Notes under the pieces: generated by a model
What the model was told of the DNA's origin: nothing
Seen by the model: only the letters and a program-made list of their open reading frames with translations
Databases searched by the model: none
From: Campylobacter showae
GTDB lineage: Bacteria; Campylobacterota; Campylobacteria; Campylobacterales; Campylobacteraceae
Assembly (NCBI RefSeq): GCF_900573985.1
Contig: NZ_UWOK01000001.1
Location: forward strand, 1,798,001 to 1,862,000
Direction: 5' to 3'
Length of the DNA: 64,000 bases
Program-made: the position numbers and the translations under genes
In this document: piece after piece, positions 1 through 8,711 of the stretch
Position numbering within the stretch: the stretch's first letter is position 1
Layout of the letters: every line of letters starts with the position of its first letter

Positions 1-1
1 G

Positions 2-724
2 AGTATCGCAGCAAAAACGGAGATAATGGATGTCGAAGACGCCAAAAACAGCGGCGCTATCGCTCTTTTTGGCGAAAAATACGCCGACAAGGTGCGCGTG
101 CTAAGCTTCGGCGAGGTTAGCAAGGAGCTTTGCGGCGGTACGCACGTGGCAAATTTAAGCCAAATCGGCGCGTTTTTCATAACTAAAGAAGGTGGCGTGA
201 GCGCGGGCGTGCGCAGGATCGAGGCCGTATGCTCTAAGGCCGCGCTAAATCTAGCAAAAGCCTGGCGCGGCGAGATCGAAGAGCTAAAAACCGAGCTAAA
301 AAGCGCCGAGCCTATGAATGCGGTAAAAAAACTAAAGGCTGAGATAAAGAGCCTAAAAGACAAGACCAAGCAAGCCAAAGACGCGCACGCGCTAGCCGTG
401 GTAAACGTAAATGAGACCAAGCTTTGCGTTGCGGTGATTGACGGCGGCGACATAAAGGCGACGATAGACGAGTTTAAAAACGAGAACGAAAAGGCCGCGA
501 TCCTACTCGCACAAGTAAACGAAGAGGGCAAAATCGCTCTGGCCGCAGGCGTGAAAAACGCGCCGTTAAAGGCTGGCGAATGGGTCAAATTTACGGCTCA
601 AATTTTGGGCGGAAACGGCGGCGGCAAGGATGATTTCGCCACCGCAGGCGGTAAAAACGTACTTGCGATAGAGGATGCGATCAGGCAGGCGTTTGAGTTT
701 GCTAAAATCAAGCTGGAAAAATAA
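2..724 (+). CDS. alaS: Alanyl-tRNA synthetase, C-terminal part (partial gene)
   Basis: This is the C-terminal 240 residues of alanyl-tRNA synthetase, which charges tRNA-Ala in the cytoplasm and clears mischarged Ser/Gly. The frame is open to the left edge, so the gene starts before the window. The CGGTH motif of the editing domain (bases about 130-147) supplies Cys and His zinc ligands. A charged coiled stretch follows, then the DHHA1 oligomerisation domain with its glycine-rich GGNGGGKDDFATAGG signature near the C terminus. As I recall, C. jejuni also has alaS before maf and pbpA, which fits the genes downstream. The call is very secure; only the N-terminal catalytic part cannot be judged. 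Confidence 0.97.
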   Translation, partial: SIAAKTEIMDVEDAKNSGAIALFGEKYADKVRVLSFGEVSKELCGGTHVANLSQIGAFFITKEGGVSAGVRRIEAVCSKAALNLAKAWRGEIEELKTELKSAEPMNAVKKLKAEIKSLKDKTKQAKDAHALAVVNVNETKLCVAVIDGGDIKATIDEFKNENEKAAILLAQVNEEGKIALAAGVKNAPLKAGEWVKFTAQILGGNGGGKDDFATAGGKNVLAIEDAIRQAFEFAKIKLEK

Positions 725-976
725 GCTTGGCGTCGGTCAAATGCAAGAAAATCGCTTAAATTTGACCGCGGTTTTTGCGACGTAAAATTTAGGCAAAATT
801 TTGACAGCCAAATTTGACGCCGCAAAGCAAATCCAAAATTTGCATTTTGCGAACCGAGATAAAATTTAAAGGAAAAAATAAGTTTATGAGTTTATTTTAT
901 TCGCGCGTTTTGGCGCCGAGTCTTATCGCCGTCAAATTTGCTATAGCGCGAGAAAATTTTAAATCAAAGGGGACAA

Positions 977-1471
977 ATGCCCGAATTTAACATAGCTTTT
1001 GCAAAGATTAGCAGCGCCCTACCCTTTATCCACATCCTCTCCGTGGTTGTTTTTATCGGATTTCAAGCAAATTTTTTACTCATTGCTAAATTTTTTATGA
1101 AAAATATCGAAGGCGACACGCAAAAATACCAAACGATAATCTCCATGCTAAAGCGCCTTGGCTGCGCGATCTACGGCTCGATCGCCGTCATGGGCGTAAC
1201 CGGCGCGATACTAGCCAAACAAAACGCTATCAAAAACGCCGATCCGATGCTAAACACGATTTTAACGACGAAATGGGCGATCTGGGGATTTTTATTTTTA
1301 AACGTTATTTACGTCACGTACCGCCTAAACAAAGCCTCAAAATCTCTACAAAATAGCGAATACATCGAGCTTCACGAGAACCTCATAGTTACGATTTATT
1401 ATTTCATCCCGCTAAACGTGGCGTTTGCGCTGCTGGCGGCGTATCTTGGCGTATCTTATAGGGAGTTTTGA
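977..1471 (+). CDS. Small integral membrane protein, CopD/DUF-like
   Basis: This is a 164-residue hydrophobic protein with about four predicted membrane helices (roughly residues 15-38, 62-80, 98-115 and 138-158). Histidines sit in the first helix (PFIHILSVVVFIG) and just before the last (ELHENL). That layout recalls four-helix CopD-like or heme-binding membrane families, but I cannot name the family. The ATG follows a GGGG-type ribosome site (aaaggggac). The stop codon overlaps the maf start (TGATG). The gene lies between alaS and maf, which I recall as adjacent in C. jejuni, so it may be a lineage-specific insertion. Real gene: likely. Function: unknown. Confidence 0.75.
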   Translation: MPEFNIAFAKISSALPFIHILSVVVFIGFQANFLLIAKFFMKNIEGDTQKYQTIISMLKRLGCAIYGSIAVMGVTGAILAKQNAIKNADPMLNTILTTKWAIWGFLFLNVIYVTYRLNKASKSLQNSEYIELHENLIVTIYYFIPLNVAFALLAAYLGVSYREF

Positions 1472-2016
1472 TGATTATTTTGGCTTCGAGCTCAGTCACT
1501 AGAGCTAAGGTCTTGCAAGATCACGGCGTTAAATTTGAGCAGGTTTTTTTCGACTACGACGAGGGCGGCGTAGATAAAAATTTACCGCCGCACGTTTACG
1601 TCCAAAAGATCGTCGCGGCAAAAAAAGAGCAGTTTTTAAAGGCGAATGAAAATGCAAAAAACGTAGTTTTAGCCGATAGTGTCGTAGTATGTGGCGGTAA
1701 AATTTTAGGCAAAGCTAAAGACGAACAAGAGGCGCTAAAAATGCTACAAATGCAAAGCGGCAACGTCGCTAGGATCGTAACCGCGATGATATTTTTAGGC
1801 GAGAAATTCGAGCTTTTTAACGTAAGCTTTGCCGAGTATAAATTTGCCAAATTTGACGAAGCCGACTTGCAAAACTACCTATCGGGCGATCTTTGGCGGG
1901 GCAAGGCAGGAGCCATGACGATAGAAAATTTCAACAAAAAATACATCCTAAGCCAAAACGGCGAAACTAGCACCGCAATGGGGCTAAACGTGAAAATTTT
2001 AAAGGCGTTTTTATGA
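1471..2016 (+). CDS. maf: Maf family nucleotide pyrophosphatase
   Basis: Maf proteins hydrolyse non-canonical or modified nucleoside triphosphates to monophosphates and are linked to septum control. The 181-residue protein begins with the family motif ASSSVTRAKVL. It carries the central ADSVVVCGGKILGKAKD block that matches the ADT-V---G-ILGKP signature, with a variant SVV at the usual ThrVV. The ATG at 1471 is chosen over an upstream in-frame TTG because it fits the family N terminus and lies just after a GGGAG ribosome site. It overlaps the upstream stop by one base and the following gene by four bases (ATGA), so the three genes are probably translationally coupled. Confidence 0.92.
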   Translation: MIILASSSVTRAKVLQDHGVKFEQVFFDYDEGGVDKNLPPHVYVQKIVAAKKEQFLKANENAKNVVLADSVVVCGGKILGKAKDEQEALKMLQMQSGNVARIVTAMIFLGEKFELFNVSFAEYKFAKFDEADLQNYLSGDLWRGKAGAMTIENFNKKYILSQNGETSTAMGLNVKILKAFL

Positions 2017-3938
2017 GAATTCTAGCTTCTATTTTGTTTATTATCTTTGTTTCGCTGAGCGCGGCGTTTGTTTATCTTTATTCGCAAGTCACCTTTGATG
2101 CGTCAAATATTATTGATTTTAAGCCAAAGCTCACGACTCAAATTTACGACAGAAACGGCGAACTCATCGCAAATATCTTTGACGAAAACAGGATCTACGT
2201 CAAATACGAGGACATCCCGCCGCGCGTCATAGAGGCGCTGGTAGCTATCGAGGATACGAGTTTTTTTGAACACGGCGGCGTAAATCCTGAGGCCATCACG
2301 CGAGCTATCGTTAAGGACATAAAGGCGGGCAAACTAGTCGAGGGCGCGAGCACGCTCACGCAACAGCTCGTTAAAAACATGGTGCTCACCAGAGAAAAAA
2401 AGCTAACTCGCAAGGTCAAAGAGATGATCATCTCGATGAAACTGGAAAACGAGCTAACCAAAGAGCAAATTTTAGAGCGCTATCTAAATCACGTCTATCT
2501 AGGACACGGCTATCACGGCATAAAAACCGCGGCGAAGGGATACTTTAGAAAGGAGCTTGACGAGCTCACGCTAAAAGAGATCGCTATCCTAGTGGGCTTA
2601 CCAAAAGCGCCTAGCACCTACGATCCGACCCGCCACCTAGATCTATCTCTAAGCCGCGCAAACAACGTAATCTCAAGGATGAACGCGCTAGGTTGGATCA
2701 GCGACGCAGAGTACAAAGCCGCGCTAGTCGAGCAGCCCGTAGTTTTTGACGATACTCTCACGCAAAACAAAGCCCCGTATATCGTGGACGAGGTGCTAAA
2801 AGAGGCCTCAAAGCGCTTTGAGGATATAAAAACCGGCGGCTACGTCATCGAAACCAGCGTTGATTTAAAGGTGCAAGATATGGCGTCCGAGGCGCTAAAA
2901 TACGGCTACAACGAGATACTAAAACGCAACAAAGACGCAAACGCCAGTATCCTAAACGGCGCTATCGTCGTCACTCTACCAAAAACCGGCGAGGTGCTCG
3001 CGCTAGTTGGCGGCGTAGACTACGCCAAAAGCAGCTACAACCGTGCCACGCAGAGCACCCGCCAGCCGGGCTCTAGCTTTAAGCCCTTTATCTACCAGAT
3101 CGCCCTAGACATGGGCTACTCGCCGATGAGCAAGGCTGCCGACATATCAAGGGTCTTTAACGAAGGCAGCCAGTACGAGTGGCGCCCGAAAAACTATAGC
3201 GGCGGCTTCCAGGGCTATATCACGCTGCGCGAGGCCTTGCGTCAGTCGCGCAACCTCGCCACGATAAATTTACTCGACGAGATCGGGCTTGATACGGCTT
3301 ATAAAAAACTATCCGAAATGGGCTTTAAAAACATCCCTAAAAACCTTTCCATCGCGCTTGGTAGCTTCGGTATCTCGCCGTTAGAGTTTGCCAAATTTTA
3401 CTCGATGTTTCCAAACGGCGGCGAGATCGTGGAGCCAAGCCTGATAAAACGCATCATAAATTATCAAAATTTAGAAGCGGTTTTTGAGCCTGAGCGGACG
3501 TTCGTCACCGAGCCCGAGCAGGCCTATCTGATGACTGACATGATGAAAACGGTCGTGGAGCGCGGCACGGGACAAAGCGCTAGGCTAAACGGCGTGCAAG
3601 TCGCGGGCAAGACGGGCACAACAAATAACAACGTCGACGCGTGGTTTTGTGGATTTACGCCTGAAGTAGAGGTGGTCGTGTGGTACGGCAACGACGATAA
3701 TACGCCGATGAGAAAGGTCGAGGGCGGCGGACGTACGGCAGCTCCGGTGTTTAAGAAATTTATGGAAAGCTATATGAAGGAGTACCCGCTAAAACAAAAA
3801 ACTTTCATCGAGCCAGAGGGCGTCTTTCACACTGCGTACGAGGGCTTGATCGAAGTCTATACGAAGATCTCGCCGGTACCAAAACAAGACGCGCAAGATA
3901 CGCTGATAAAACAAGACGATGAGGGGCTGATTTTCTAA
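2013..3938 (+). CDS. pbpA: Class A penicillin-binding protein 1A (glycosyltransferase/transpeptidase)
   Basis: This is a bifunctional murein synthase of 641 residues anchored by one N-terminal membrane helix (about residues 5-25) and acting in the periplasm. The GT51 glycosyltransferase domain shows EDTSFFEHGG and GASTLTQQLVKN, plus the ERYLNHVYLGHG helix. The transpeptidase domain shows all three active-site motifs: SSFK (QPGSSFKPF), SRN (RQSRNLAT) and KTGT (AGKTGTTNN). The start overlaps the maf stop by four bases. Order alaS-maf-pbpA agrees with C. jejuni as I remember it. No truncation or missing catalytic residue is seen. Confidence 0.96.
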   Translation: MRILASILFIIFVSLSAAFVYLYSQVTFDASNIIDFKPKLTTQIYDRNGELIANIFDENRIYVKYEDIPPRVIEALVAIEDTSFFEHGGVNPEAITRAIVKDIKAGKLVEGASTLTQQLVKNMVLTREKKLTRKVKEMIISMKLENELTKEQILERYLNHVYLGHGYHGIKTAAKGYFRKELDELTLKEIAILVGLPKAPSTYDPTRHLDLSLSRANNVISRMNALGWISDAEYKAALVEQPVVFDDTLTQNKAPYIVDEVLKEASKRFEDIKTGGYVIETSVDLKVQDMASEALKYGYNEILKRNKDANASILNGAIVVTLPKTGEVLALVGGVDYAKSSYNRATQSTRQPGSSFKPFIYQIALDMGYSPMSKAADISRVFNEGSQYEWRPKNYSGGFQGYITLREALRQSRNLATINLLDEIGLDTAYKKLSEMGFKNIPKNLSIALGSFGISPLEFAKFYSMFPNGGEIVEPSLIKRIINYQNLEAVFEPERTFVTEPEQAYLMTDMMKTVVERGTGQSARLNGVQVAGKTGTTNNNVDAWFCGFTPEVEVVVWYGNDDNTPMRKVEGGGRTAAPVFKKFMESYMKEYPLKQKTFIEPEGVFHTAYEGLIEVYTKISPVPKQDAQDTLIKQDDEGLIF

Positions 3939-3953
3939 ATTTGCTAAAAATAT

Positions 3954-3991
3954 CGGCTAAATTTGAGCATTTTAGGGCGTAAATTTAGCCG
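3954..3991. repeat. 11-bp inverted repeat built on AAATTT, after pbpA
   Basis: CGGCTAAATTT at 3954-3964 and AAATTTAGCCG at 3981-3991 are perfect inverted copies with a 16-base loop. It starts 15 bases after the penicillin-binding protein stop. It could act as a transcription end, but no clear T-run follows (ttgcttcgt). The arms are copies of the AAATTT element that recurs throughout the window. Confidence 0.6.
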
Positions 3992-4380
3992 TTGCTTCGT
4001 CACATTTAAACTAGCTTGCCAAAAAGCTACGACAGCCTAAATCTTCCCTCAAATTTAAGCCCTCTTTTATGGTCTAATTTGATTTTTTCGTAGATATAAG
4101 GCAAATTTGAGCTCGCTTTTTTATAGTTTAGTCGCGTTAAATTTAGCTGTTATTTTTACATCTCCAAGATAAAACTTAAGAAACAAAAACAGCGACGTTT
4201 TAAAATTTAAATACTACGTTTTGCCGCCGCTTGGCAAATTTAATCAGACAAAAAGTCAAATTTAATGTCAAATCGCCTTAAATTTGACCCATTTGCCGTA
4301 AAATATCTTCGGATAAAAAGATAGCGCCGCGTCCCGCACGAGCCTAGGCCCGGTACAAAGCCAAAAGTATGGCGATTAAC
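3992..4380. other. Intergenic, no gene recognised
   Basis: Between the convergent pbpA and pflA genes lie about 500 non-coding bases. No ORF has a ribosome site or family resemblance. The stretch is dense in AAATTT-centred elements, including GTCAAATTT at 4255-4263 and AAATTTGAC at 4280-4288. Confidence 0.6.
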
Positions 4381-4416
4381 CTCAAATTTAGCCCGAGCTT
4401 TCAGGCTAAATTTGAG
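4381..4416. repeat. 13-bp perfect hairpin built on AAATTT, after pflA
   Basis: CTCAAATTTAGCC (4381-4393) and GGCTAAATTTGAG (4404-4416) pair perfectly across a 10-base loop. It sits 27 bases beyond the pflA stop on the minus strand. No U-tract follows on either strand, so it is a strong hairpin at a gene end but not a standard intrinsic terminator. Confidence 0.7.
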
Positions 4417-4443
4417 CGGGTTTCAAAAGCAAAAGAGGATAAA

Positions 4444-6816
4444 TTATTCCACGAGCTTCATCTGCTCGGCGCAGATGGCCTTCCACGAGCTTTGCAAATT
4501 TGAGCCGACGCACTCCTGTAGATACGGCTTTGCTTCGCTTTCGCGTTTTAGTTTGATGTAGATTTCCGAGATCTGAGCTAGCGCGCGCAGCCTGTTTTCG
4601 GGATCTAGGCGCGTATCTACGAGCTCCTGCGCGGCTTGCAACGCCTCGCCTAGTCTATCCAGCTTGCTTAGCGAGCCGATGTACTCAAAGTCGATTTTCG
4701 GGCTAAAGGTGGCTATATGTAGGCGTTTTTGCAGATCGATCGCCTTTTTGGCGTAAACCGACGCGTTTAAAAAGTCGTTCGCGCCGTACGTCGCCTCAGC
4801 CATGCGGTCGTAGAGCTCGATGACCTTAAAGTCGTTTTTGCGTAGCGTCTCGACGGCCGTTATCGTCGCGGCGGCGTCGGTGAGCCTACCTAGCCCCATC
4901 AGCGCCTCAAATCTATAAAAAAGCACGGGCGAAACGTCGGCGTACTCCTGCCTAGACGCGATAGCCAGCGCCTCGTCGGCCACGCGCAAGGCGTCGTTAT
5001 ACTTCTCCGTCTTTATCAACACGGAGGCTAGTTTGATGAGCCACTCCACGCGGTCGAGCATATCGGGCGTCGAGATATTTTGCGAGGCGAGCTCGTGCGC
5101 GGCGGCAAAACGAGAGAGGCGCATATAGCAGTCAAAGAGCTTAAATTTAGCCCCGATTTTCTCGCCTACGCCGTAGTTTTCGGTCAAATTTACAGCCGTA
5201 ACGCAGTCGTTTTGACGGATGGCTTCATTTGCCAAATTTAACGCCGCCTGATCCAAGACAGCACTAGCGTCCGTATCATTTAGATCGCGCACGGCCTGGG
5301 TATAGCGCAGGACGGAGTCAAATTTACGCTCTTTTAGATAGAGCGCGACCTGTTCTTTTAGCGCCTTAGCGCCGACGTCCGTTTTTCCGTATTTGTCGAT
5401 GAGCGCGTCGTAGTGCTCGTGTAGCTTGGTCGCGTTACTCTCGTCGTTTCTAGCGAAAAATAGCTTATCTAGCGCATTTTGCACAATGGCGGCATACTGC
5501 CCGTCCGCAAACTCGCTTTGGTATCTTTTTAGGTATTCGTATGCTTTTTGCGTGTCAGGCGTGCCGGTTAGCGCGATGCCTAGATTTTTCAGCACGGTTT
5601 CGTAGTCATCGTCGTTTTTATTTAGGCGAGCGAGCAAAATTTCATAAATTCTTGCTGCGATATCGTCCATATTTTTCTCGTGAAATACCCCGGCCAGCGT
5701 CATTAGCTTGGACGCGTCGTTTAGCAGGTACTCTTGATTTCTGTTTAAAATTTTGAGCATAAAGTCCTTGGCGCGGTCAAATTTGGCCTTGTCGATGCTG
5801 CCCTGCACGAGGCTCAGGGCCGCACGGCTAGCGACGTCTAGCGTCTGCGCCGAGTATAGCACATCCTCGTACATCTTTACCGCCTCGTCCTGTCTGCCCG
5901 TGACGTAGAGCCTGTCGGCAAACTCAAGGACTGCTAGCTTGGTAAAATTTGAGTTTGGATGCTCGTTCATGAGGATATCTAGCGTGTAGTTCGCGTCGCT
6001 AACAAGCTCCTGCCTGAGGTAGGCTTTGGTCACGAGATAGAGCACCTCGGGGTAGTTTTCGTCCGACACGAACCGCCTCATCCACGCGCGACCCTCGCTC
6101 GCGACGTCTGCCGCGCCAAGGCCCTCGAAACTATTTTGCGAGTCTAAAATTTTATCCAAAGCGCGCAGTCTGTATAGCAAAAACTCGCTGGCAAAAATGC
6201 TGTTTGGATAGCGCCTTAGCGCTGTCTGGATCGTGGCTATCGTATCGTCGTAGCGCTTGGCGTCGTAGCTTTTTTTGACGTCTAGATACATGTTTATATC
6301 GTTGCTATCGCCGCTTTCTATCGGGGCTTTGTTTAGATCGAGCGGTCCGACGCTAGGCGCGGTCATCTGCTCAAATATCGGGGCGAAATTTATCCCCACG
6401 TTTGTTTGCTTTTTAAATTCGCTTAAATTTTGATCTATCACGATAGCGTGGCGTTTGGCTGCGCCGCCGTTTTTACTAAACGGCACTGTGGACGCGCCGT
6501 AAAGAGGCTCGCTAGACGAGATCAGGCGAGAGCTCGCGCGCGGCACGACATAGACGCGCATACCGCCCTTTTCCTCGCGAAATCTCACTTCAGCCAGGGC
6601 TAAAATTTTATCGTCGACTTTCGGCAGTGCGCCGCCGGCAACGTCGCAAAAATAAAGCTTGCGGTCGTAGGCGAGAATCTCCTCTTTGCAGACAAATTCC
6701 TTCTCGTCGCTGATGTTTATCACGGTGTAGGGCCTGCCGTCCTCTGCGCCCGAATTTACGCTAAGGCTAAAAGAAAACGCCAAAATCGGTAAAAAAATCA
6801 AAAAATATTTTCTCAT
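4444..6816 (-). CDS. pflA: PflA-like flagellar motor TPR protein
   Basis: This is a 790-residue periplasmic protein with a signal peptide (MRKYFLIFLPILAFSFSLS) and long arrays of degenerate TPR-type helical pairs from about residue 175 to the end. Size, signal peptide and repeat layout match PflA (paralysed flagella) of C. jejuni (788 residues as I recall). In the motor, PflA works with PflB in the disk and spoke structure that recruits the stators. C. jejuni pflA follows the nuo operon; here only one orphan NuoG-like gene lies nearby. A TATAAT box lies six bases before the ATG and no ribosome site is visible, so the transcript may be leaderless. Assigned from architecture and size, not alignment. 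Confidence 0.8.
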   Translation of the reverse strand: MRKYFLIFLPILAFSFSLSVNSGAEDGRPYTVINISDEKEFVCKEEILAYDRKLYFCDVAGGALPKVDDKILALAEVRFREEKGGMRVYVVPRASSRLISSSEPLYGASTVPFSKNGGAAKRHAIVIDQNLSEFKKQTNVGINFAPIFEQMTAPSVGPLDLNKAPIESGDSNDINMYLDVKKSYDAKRYDDTIATIQTALRRYPNSIFASEFLLYRLRALDKILDSQNSFEGLGAADVASEGRAWMRRFVSDENYPEVLYLVTKAYLRQELVSDANYTLDILMNEHPNSNFTKLAVLEFADRLYVTGRQDEAVKMYEDVLYSAQTLDVASRAALSLVQGSIDKAKFDRAKDFMLKILNRNQEYLLNDASKLMTLAGVFHEKNMDDIAARIYEILLARLNKNDDDYETVLKNLGIALTGTPDTQKAYEYLKRYQSEFADGQYAAIVQNALDKLFFARNDESNATKLHEHYDALIDKYGKTDVGAKALKEQVALYLKERKFDSVLRYTQAVRDLNDTDASAVLDQAALNLANEAIRQNDCVTAVNLTENYGVGEKIGAKFKLFDCYMRLSRFAAAHELASQNISTPDMLDRVEWLIKLASVLIKTEKYNDALRVADEALAIASRQEYADVSPVLFYRFEALMGLGRLTDAAATITAVETLRKNDFKVIELYDRMAEATYGANDFLNASVYAKKAIDLQKRLHIATFSPKIDFEYIGSLSKLDRLGEALQAAQELVDTRLDPENRLRALAQISEIYIKLKRESEAKPYLQECVGSNLQSSWKAICAEQMKLVE

Positions 6817-6822
6817 GCGGCC

Positions 6823-6828
6823 ATTATA
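6823..6828 (-). promoter_or_regulatory. Sigma70 -10 box of pflA, very close to the start codon
   Basis: The minus strand reads GGGTATAATGGCCGC directly before the ATG at 6816. With normal -10 to +1 spacing, transcription would begin at or within a base or two of the A of ATG. Confidence 0.55.
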
Positions 6829-7021
6829 CCCTTTTTCGTTTAAAAAGCGCTATAAAAGCGAATATCACGCGCTTTTGAGGCGATTTTTTTACTAAATTTT
6901 CACGCATTTGGATAAAATTTTATTTAGCCTAAATTTAACTTTGGCATAGAGGAGAAATTTGGGTTTTGAAGTAGCGAGGTTGCGGGCAAATTTACCCGCC
7001 TCACGCCAAAAAGCTCCGCCC
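6829..7021. other. Intergenic, no gene recognised
   Basis: Part of the 308-base gap between pflA and the NuoG-like gene. It holds GC-rich and AAATTT-rich patches, including a near-palindrome at 6982-6999 (GCGGGCAAATTTACCCGC, one mismatch). No supported gene. Confidence 0.5.
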
Positions 7022-7043
7022 GCTACGTCAAATTTGACGTAGC
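7022..7043. repeat. Perfect 22-bp palindrome centred on AAATTT
   Basis: The sequence runs GCTACGTCAAA then its exact mirror TTTGACGTAGC with no spacer. It could bind a dimeric protein or form a cruciform. It contains the window-wide GTCAAATTTGAC element at its centre. A second GTCAAATTTGAC copy lies 60 bases away at about 7104-7115, just inside the end of the next gene. Confidence 0.8.
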
Positions 7044-7124
7044 AAACCCGGCTTTTGTGATTAAATTTATAAAATTTGCCCGCCTCGGCAGATAAATCTA
7101 TATGTCAAATTTGACTGATTGCCG

Positions 7125-7880
7125 CTACGCCTCTTTTGATATCTTAACGAGCTTAAACGCGTATCCGCTAAATTTCGCCCTGCAAAGCGCGACCGTGCCC
7201 TTCATCTGCGGCTCTAGCTTAAATTTAGCCCTTATTTCTACGCCCTTAGCCTGCACGCTCACTATATCACAGTCTTTTACCTTTGCGGCCGCGGCAAACG
7301 ACGCCGAGCCGATTAGCTCTTTTGGCTCGCCGCTCAAATTTGACCCGTCCGCCTCATCCATAAAAAACACGACACTACCGTCAAAGCTCTCGGGTTCTTT
7401 TAGCGGAGCTAGCTCGCCGTCCGTTTTAAACTCGCCCTGCTTGCCGTCAGCCAAAACGACGTTTTTGCCGAGCATTTGCAAAAACTCGAATATATTTTTT
7501 GCGTCCGCGTGCGCCAAAAAGGAGCTATCGATCACGATATTTTCGCACTCCTCTAAAAACTCCGCGATCTGCTCAAACTCCTCCTCGCCGACGTTGCACT
7601 CGCCGCTTAGGTATCCTTCGTCAAGACCCTCAAAATATTCGTGCGTTTGCTCGTCAAATTTAGACGCGTCAAGCGAGTATTTGCAAAGCAAAGCCAGCAC
7701 GTAGCTGGCCGATCCGATCTCGCAGCGAACGAGATTTTCAGTACCTAAAATTTTATCCTCAAAGCAAGAAATATATAAAAATTCATTTTGCTTTATCTGC
7801 TCCGCTAGCTGCGGATTTTGCTCGCAGAGCAAGCTTGCCAGGCTCAAAGTTTTTGCATTTCTAAATTCGCCGAATTTCAT
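7125..7880 (-). CDS. Acidic protein resembling a NuoG C-terminal region (orphan)
   Basis: This is a 251-residue acidic soluble protein, ATG preceded by AAAGGA. The stretches LVRCEIGSASYVLALLCKYSL and ENIVIDSSFLAHADAKNIFEFLQML resemble segments I remember from C-terminal parts of epsilonproteobacterial NuoG. C. jejuni nuo operons also carry unusual small proteins in place of NuoE/NuoF. No iron-sulfur cysteine cluster is visible. No other nuo gene is in the window, although pflA, the C. jejuni neighbour of the nuo operon, is next door. This could be a respiratory complex I accessory or a remnant left after the operon moved. Function is inference. Confidence 0.5.
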   Translation of the reverse strand: MKFGEFRNAKTLSLASLLCEQNPQLAEQIKQNEFLYISCFEDKILGTENLVRCEIGSASYVLALLCKYSLDASKFDEQTHEYFEGLDEGYLSGECNVGEEEFEQIAEFLEECENIVIDSSFLAHADAKNIFEFLQMLGKNVVLADGKQGEFKTDGELAPLKEPESFDGSVVFFMDEADGSNLSGEPKELIGSASFAAAAKVKDCDIVSVQAKGVEIRAKFKLEPQMKGTVALCRAKFSGYAFKLVKISKEA

Positions 7881-7964
7881 CGTTTATCCTTTAAATTTAG
7901 CTTGGATTTTATAAAAATTTGTTTTAAGAGGGGGTAAATTTGCGCCGATTAGACGCAAAATTGA

Positions 7965-8648
7965 TTATTTTTCTAGGCCGAATTTGACGGCTGCTTTAGC
8001 AAGCTCGAGAGTAGCGTCTACGAATTTATCTTTTTTCGTCGCATACGGTAAAAATAGCGGTATCTCCGTGCAAGCCGCGATATATGCGTCAGCCTCGATA
8101 GCCGCGATCGTATCGTTAAAGAGACCCACGTACTCTTTTAGCTTGTTTGCTTTTGCGCCCTTGTAGATGCAGTCCATGATGTTTGTCATCAAATTTTCGG
8201 GGATTTTCACGCGCTCTAGGCCTGCGGCGATCAACTCGTTTTCGTAAATTTTAGCTGCGGTCGTACCGGTAGTGGCGATGACGGCGATCTTTTTAGCGTG
8301 CGGGAAATTTGACTTTATCGACGCGGTCGCGATTTTAGCGATGTGCAGGATATTTACGCCGCACTCCTCCGTTAGACGCTTGGCAAAATAGTGAGCCGTG
8401 TTGCAAGCTATGCAGATAGCCTCACAGCCCGCGTTTTTGAGCCTCGTCGCGGACTCTTTCATAAAAGGAAACGGATCCTCGCCTCCATGCAGGATATACG
8501 CCGTGCGGTCCGGGATCTGCGGGTGGTTATCGATGACGATAGGGATGTTGTCCTGGTCTTTTGCGGCGTTTGTGAGTTCTACGATCTTGGCGTACAGATC
8601 TATCGTAGCTAGCGGTCCCATACCGCCTAAAATTCCGATTCGTTTCAT
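7965..8648 (-). CDS. Aspartate/glutamate racemase family protein
   Basis: This cofactor-independent racemase of 227 residues interconverts L and D forms of aspartate (or glutamate) in the cytoplasm. The N terminus GILGGMGPLATIDLY is typical of aspartate racemases rather than MurI. The two catalytic cysteines are present: C82 in ACNTAHYF and C193 in AACTEIPLF. It follows aspA and dcuA on the same strand, 63 bases after dcuA, with a terminator hairpin in between. The context points to aspartate use, with D-aspartate as the likely ligand. Substrate is inferred from the subfamily motif and context. Confidence 0.88.
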   Translation of the reverse strand: MKRIGILGGMGPLATIDLYAKIVELTNAAKDQDNIPIVIDNHPQIPDRTAYILHGGEDPFPFMKESATRLKNAGCEAICIACNTAHYFAKRLTEECGVNILHIAKIATASIKSNFPHAKKIAVIATTGTTAAKIYENELIAAGLERVKIPENLMTNIMDCIYKGAKANKLKEYVGLFNDTIAAIEADAYIAACTEIPLFLPYATKKDKFVDATLELAKAAVKFGLEK

Positions 8649-8666
8649 GAAAAAGTCCTTAAATTT

Positions 8667-8692
8667 AAAAAAGCCGAGAGTGAAGTCTCGGC
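8667..8692 (-). terminator. Intrinsic terminator after dcuA
   Basis: On the minus strand GCCGAGA (8692-8686) pairs with TCTCGGC (8679-8673) across six bases, followed by a run of six or seven T. It should end or attenuate aspA-dcuA transcripts before the racemase gene. Confidence 0.85.
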
Positions 8693-8711
8693 TAAATTTA
8701 GCTCAAAATTC

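Noticed and set aside
7102..7704. Plus-strand ORF of 200 codons opposite the NuoG-like gene
   Set aside because: Serine-rich shadow frame without ribosome site; the minus-strand frame has a proper start and an ordinary acidic protein composition.
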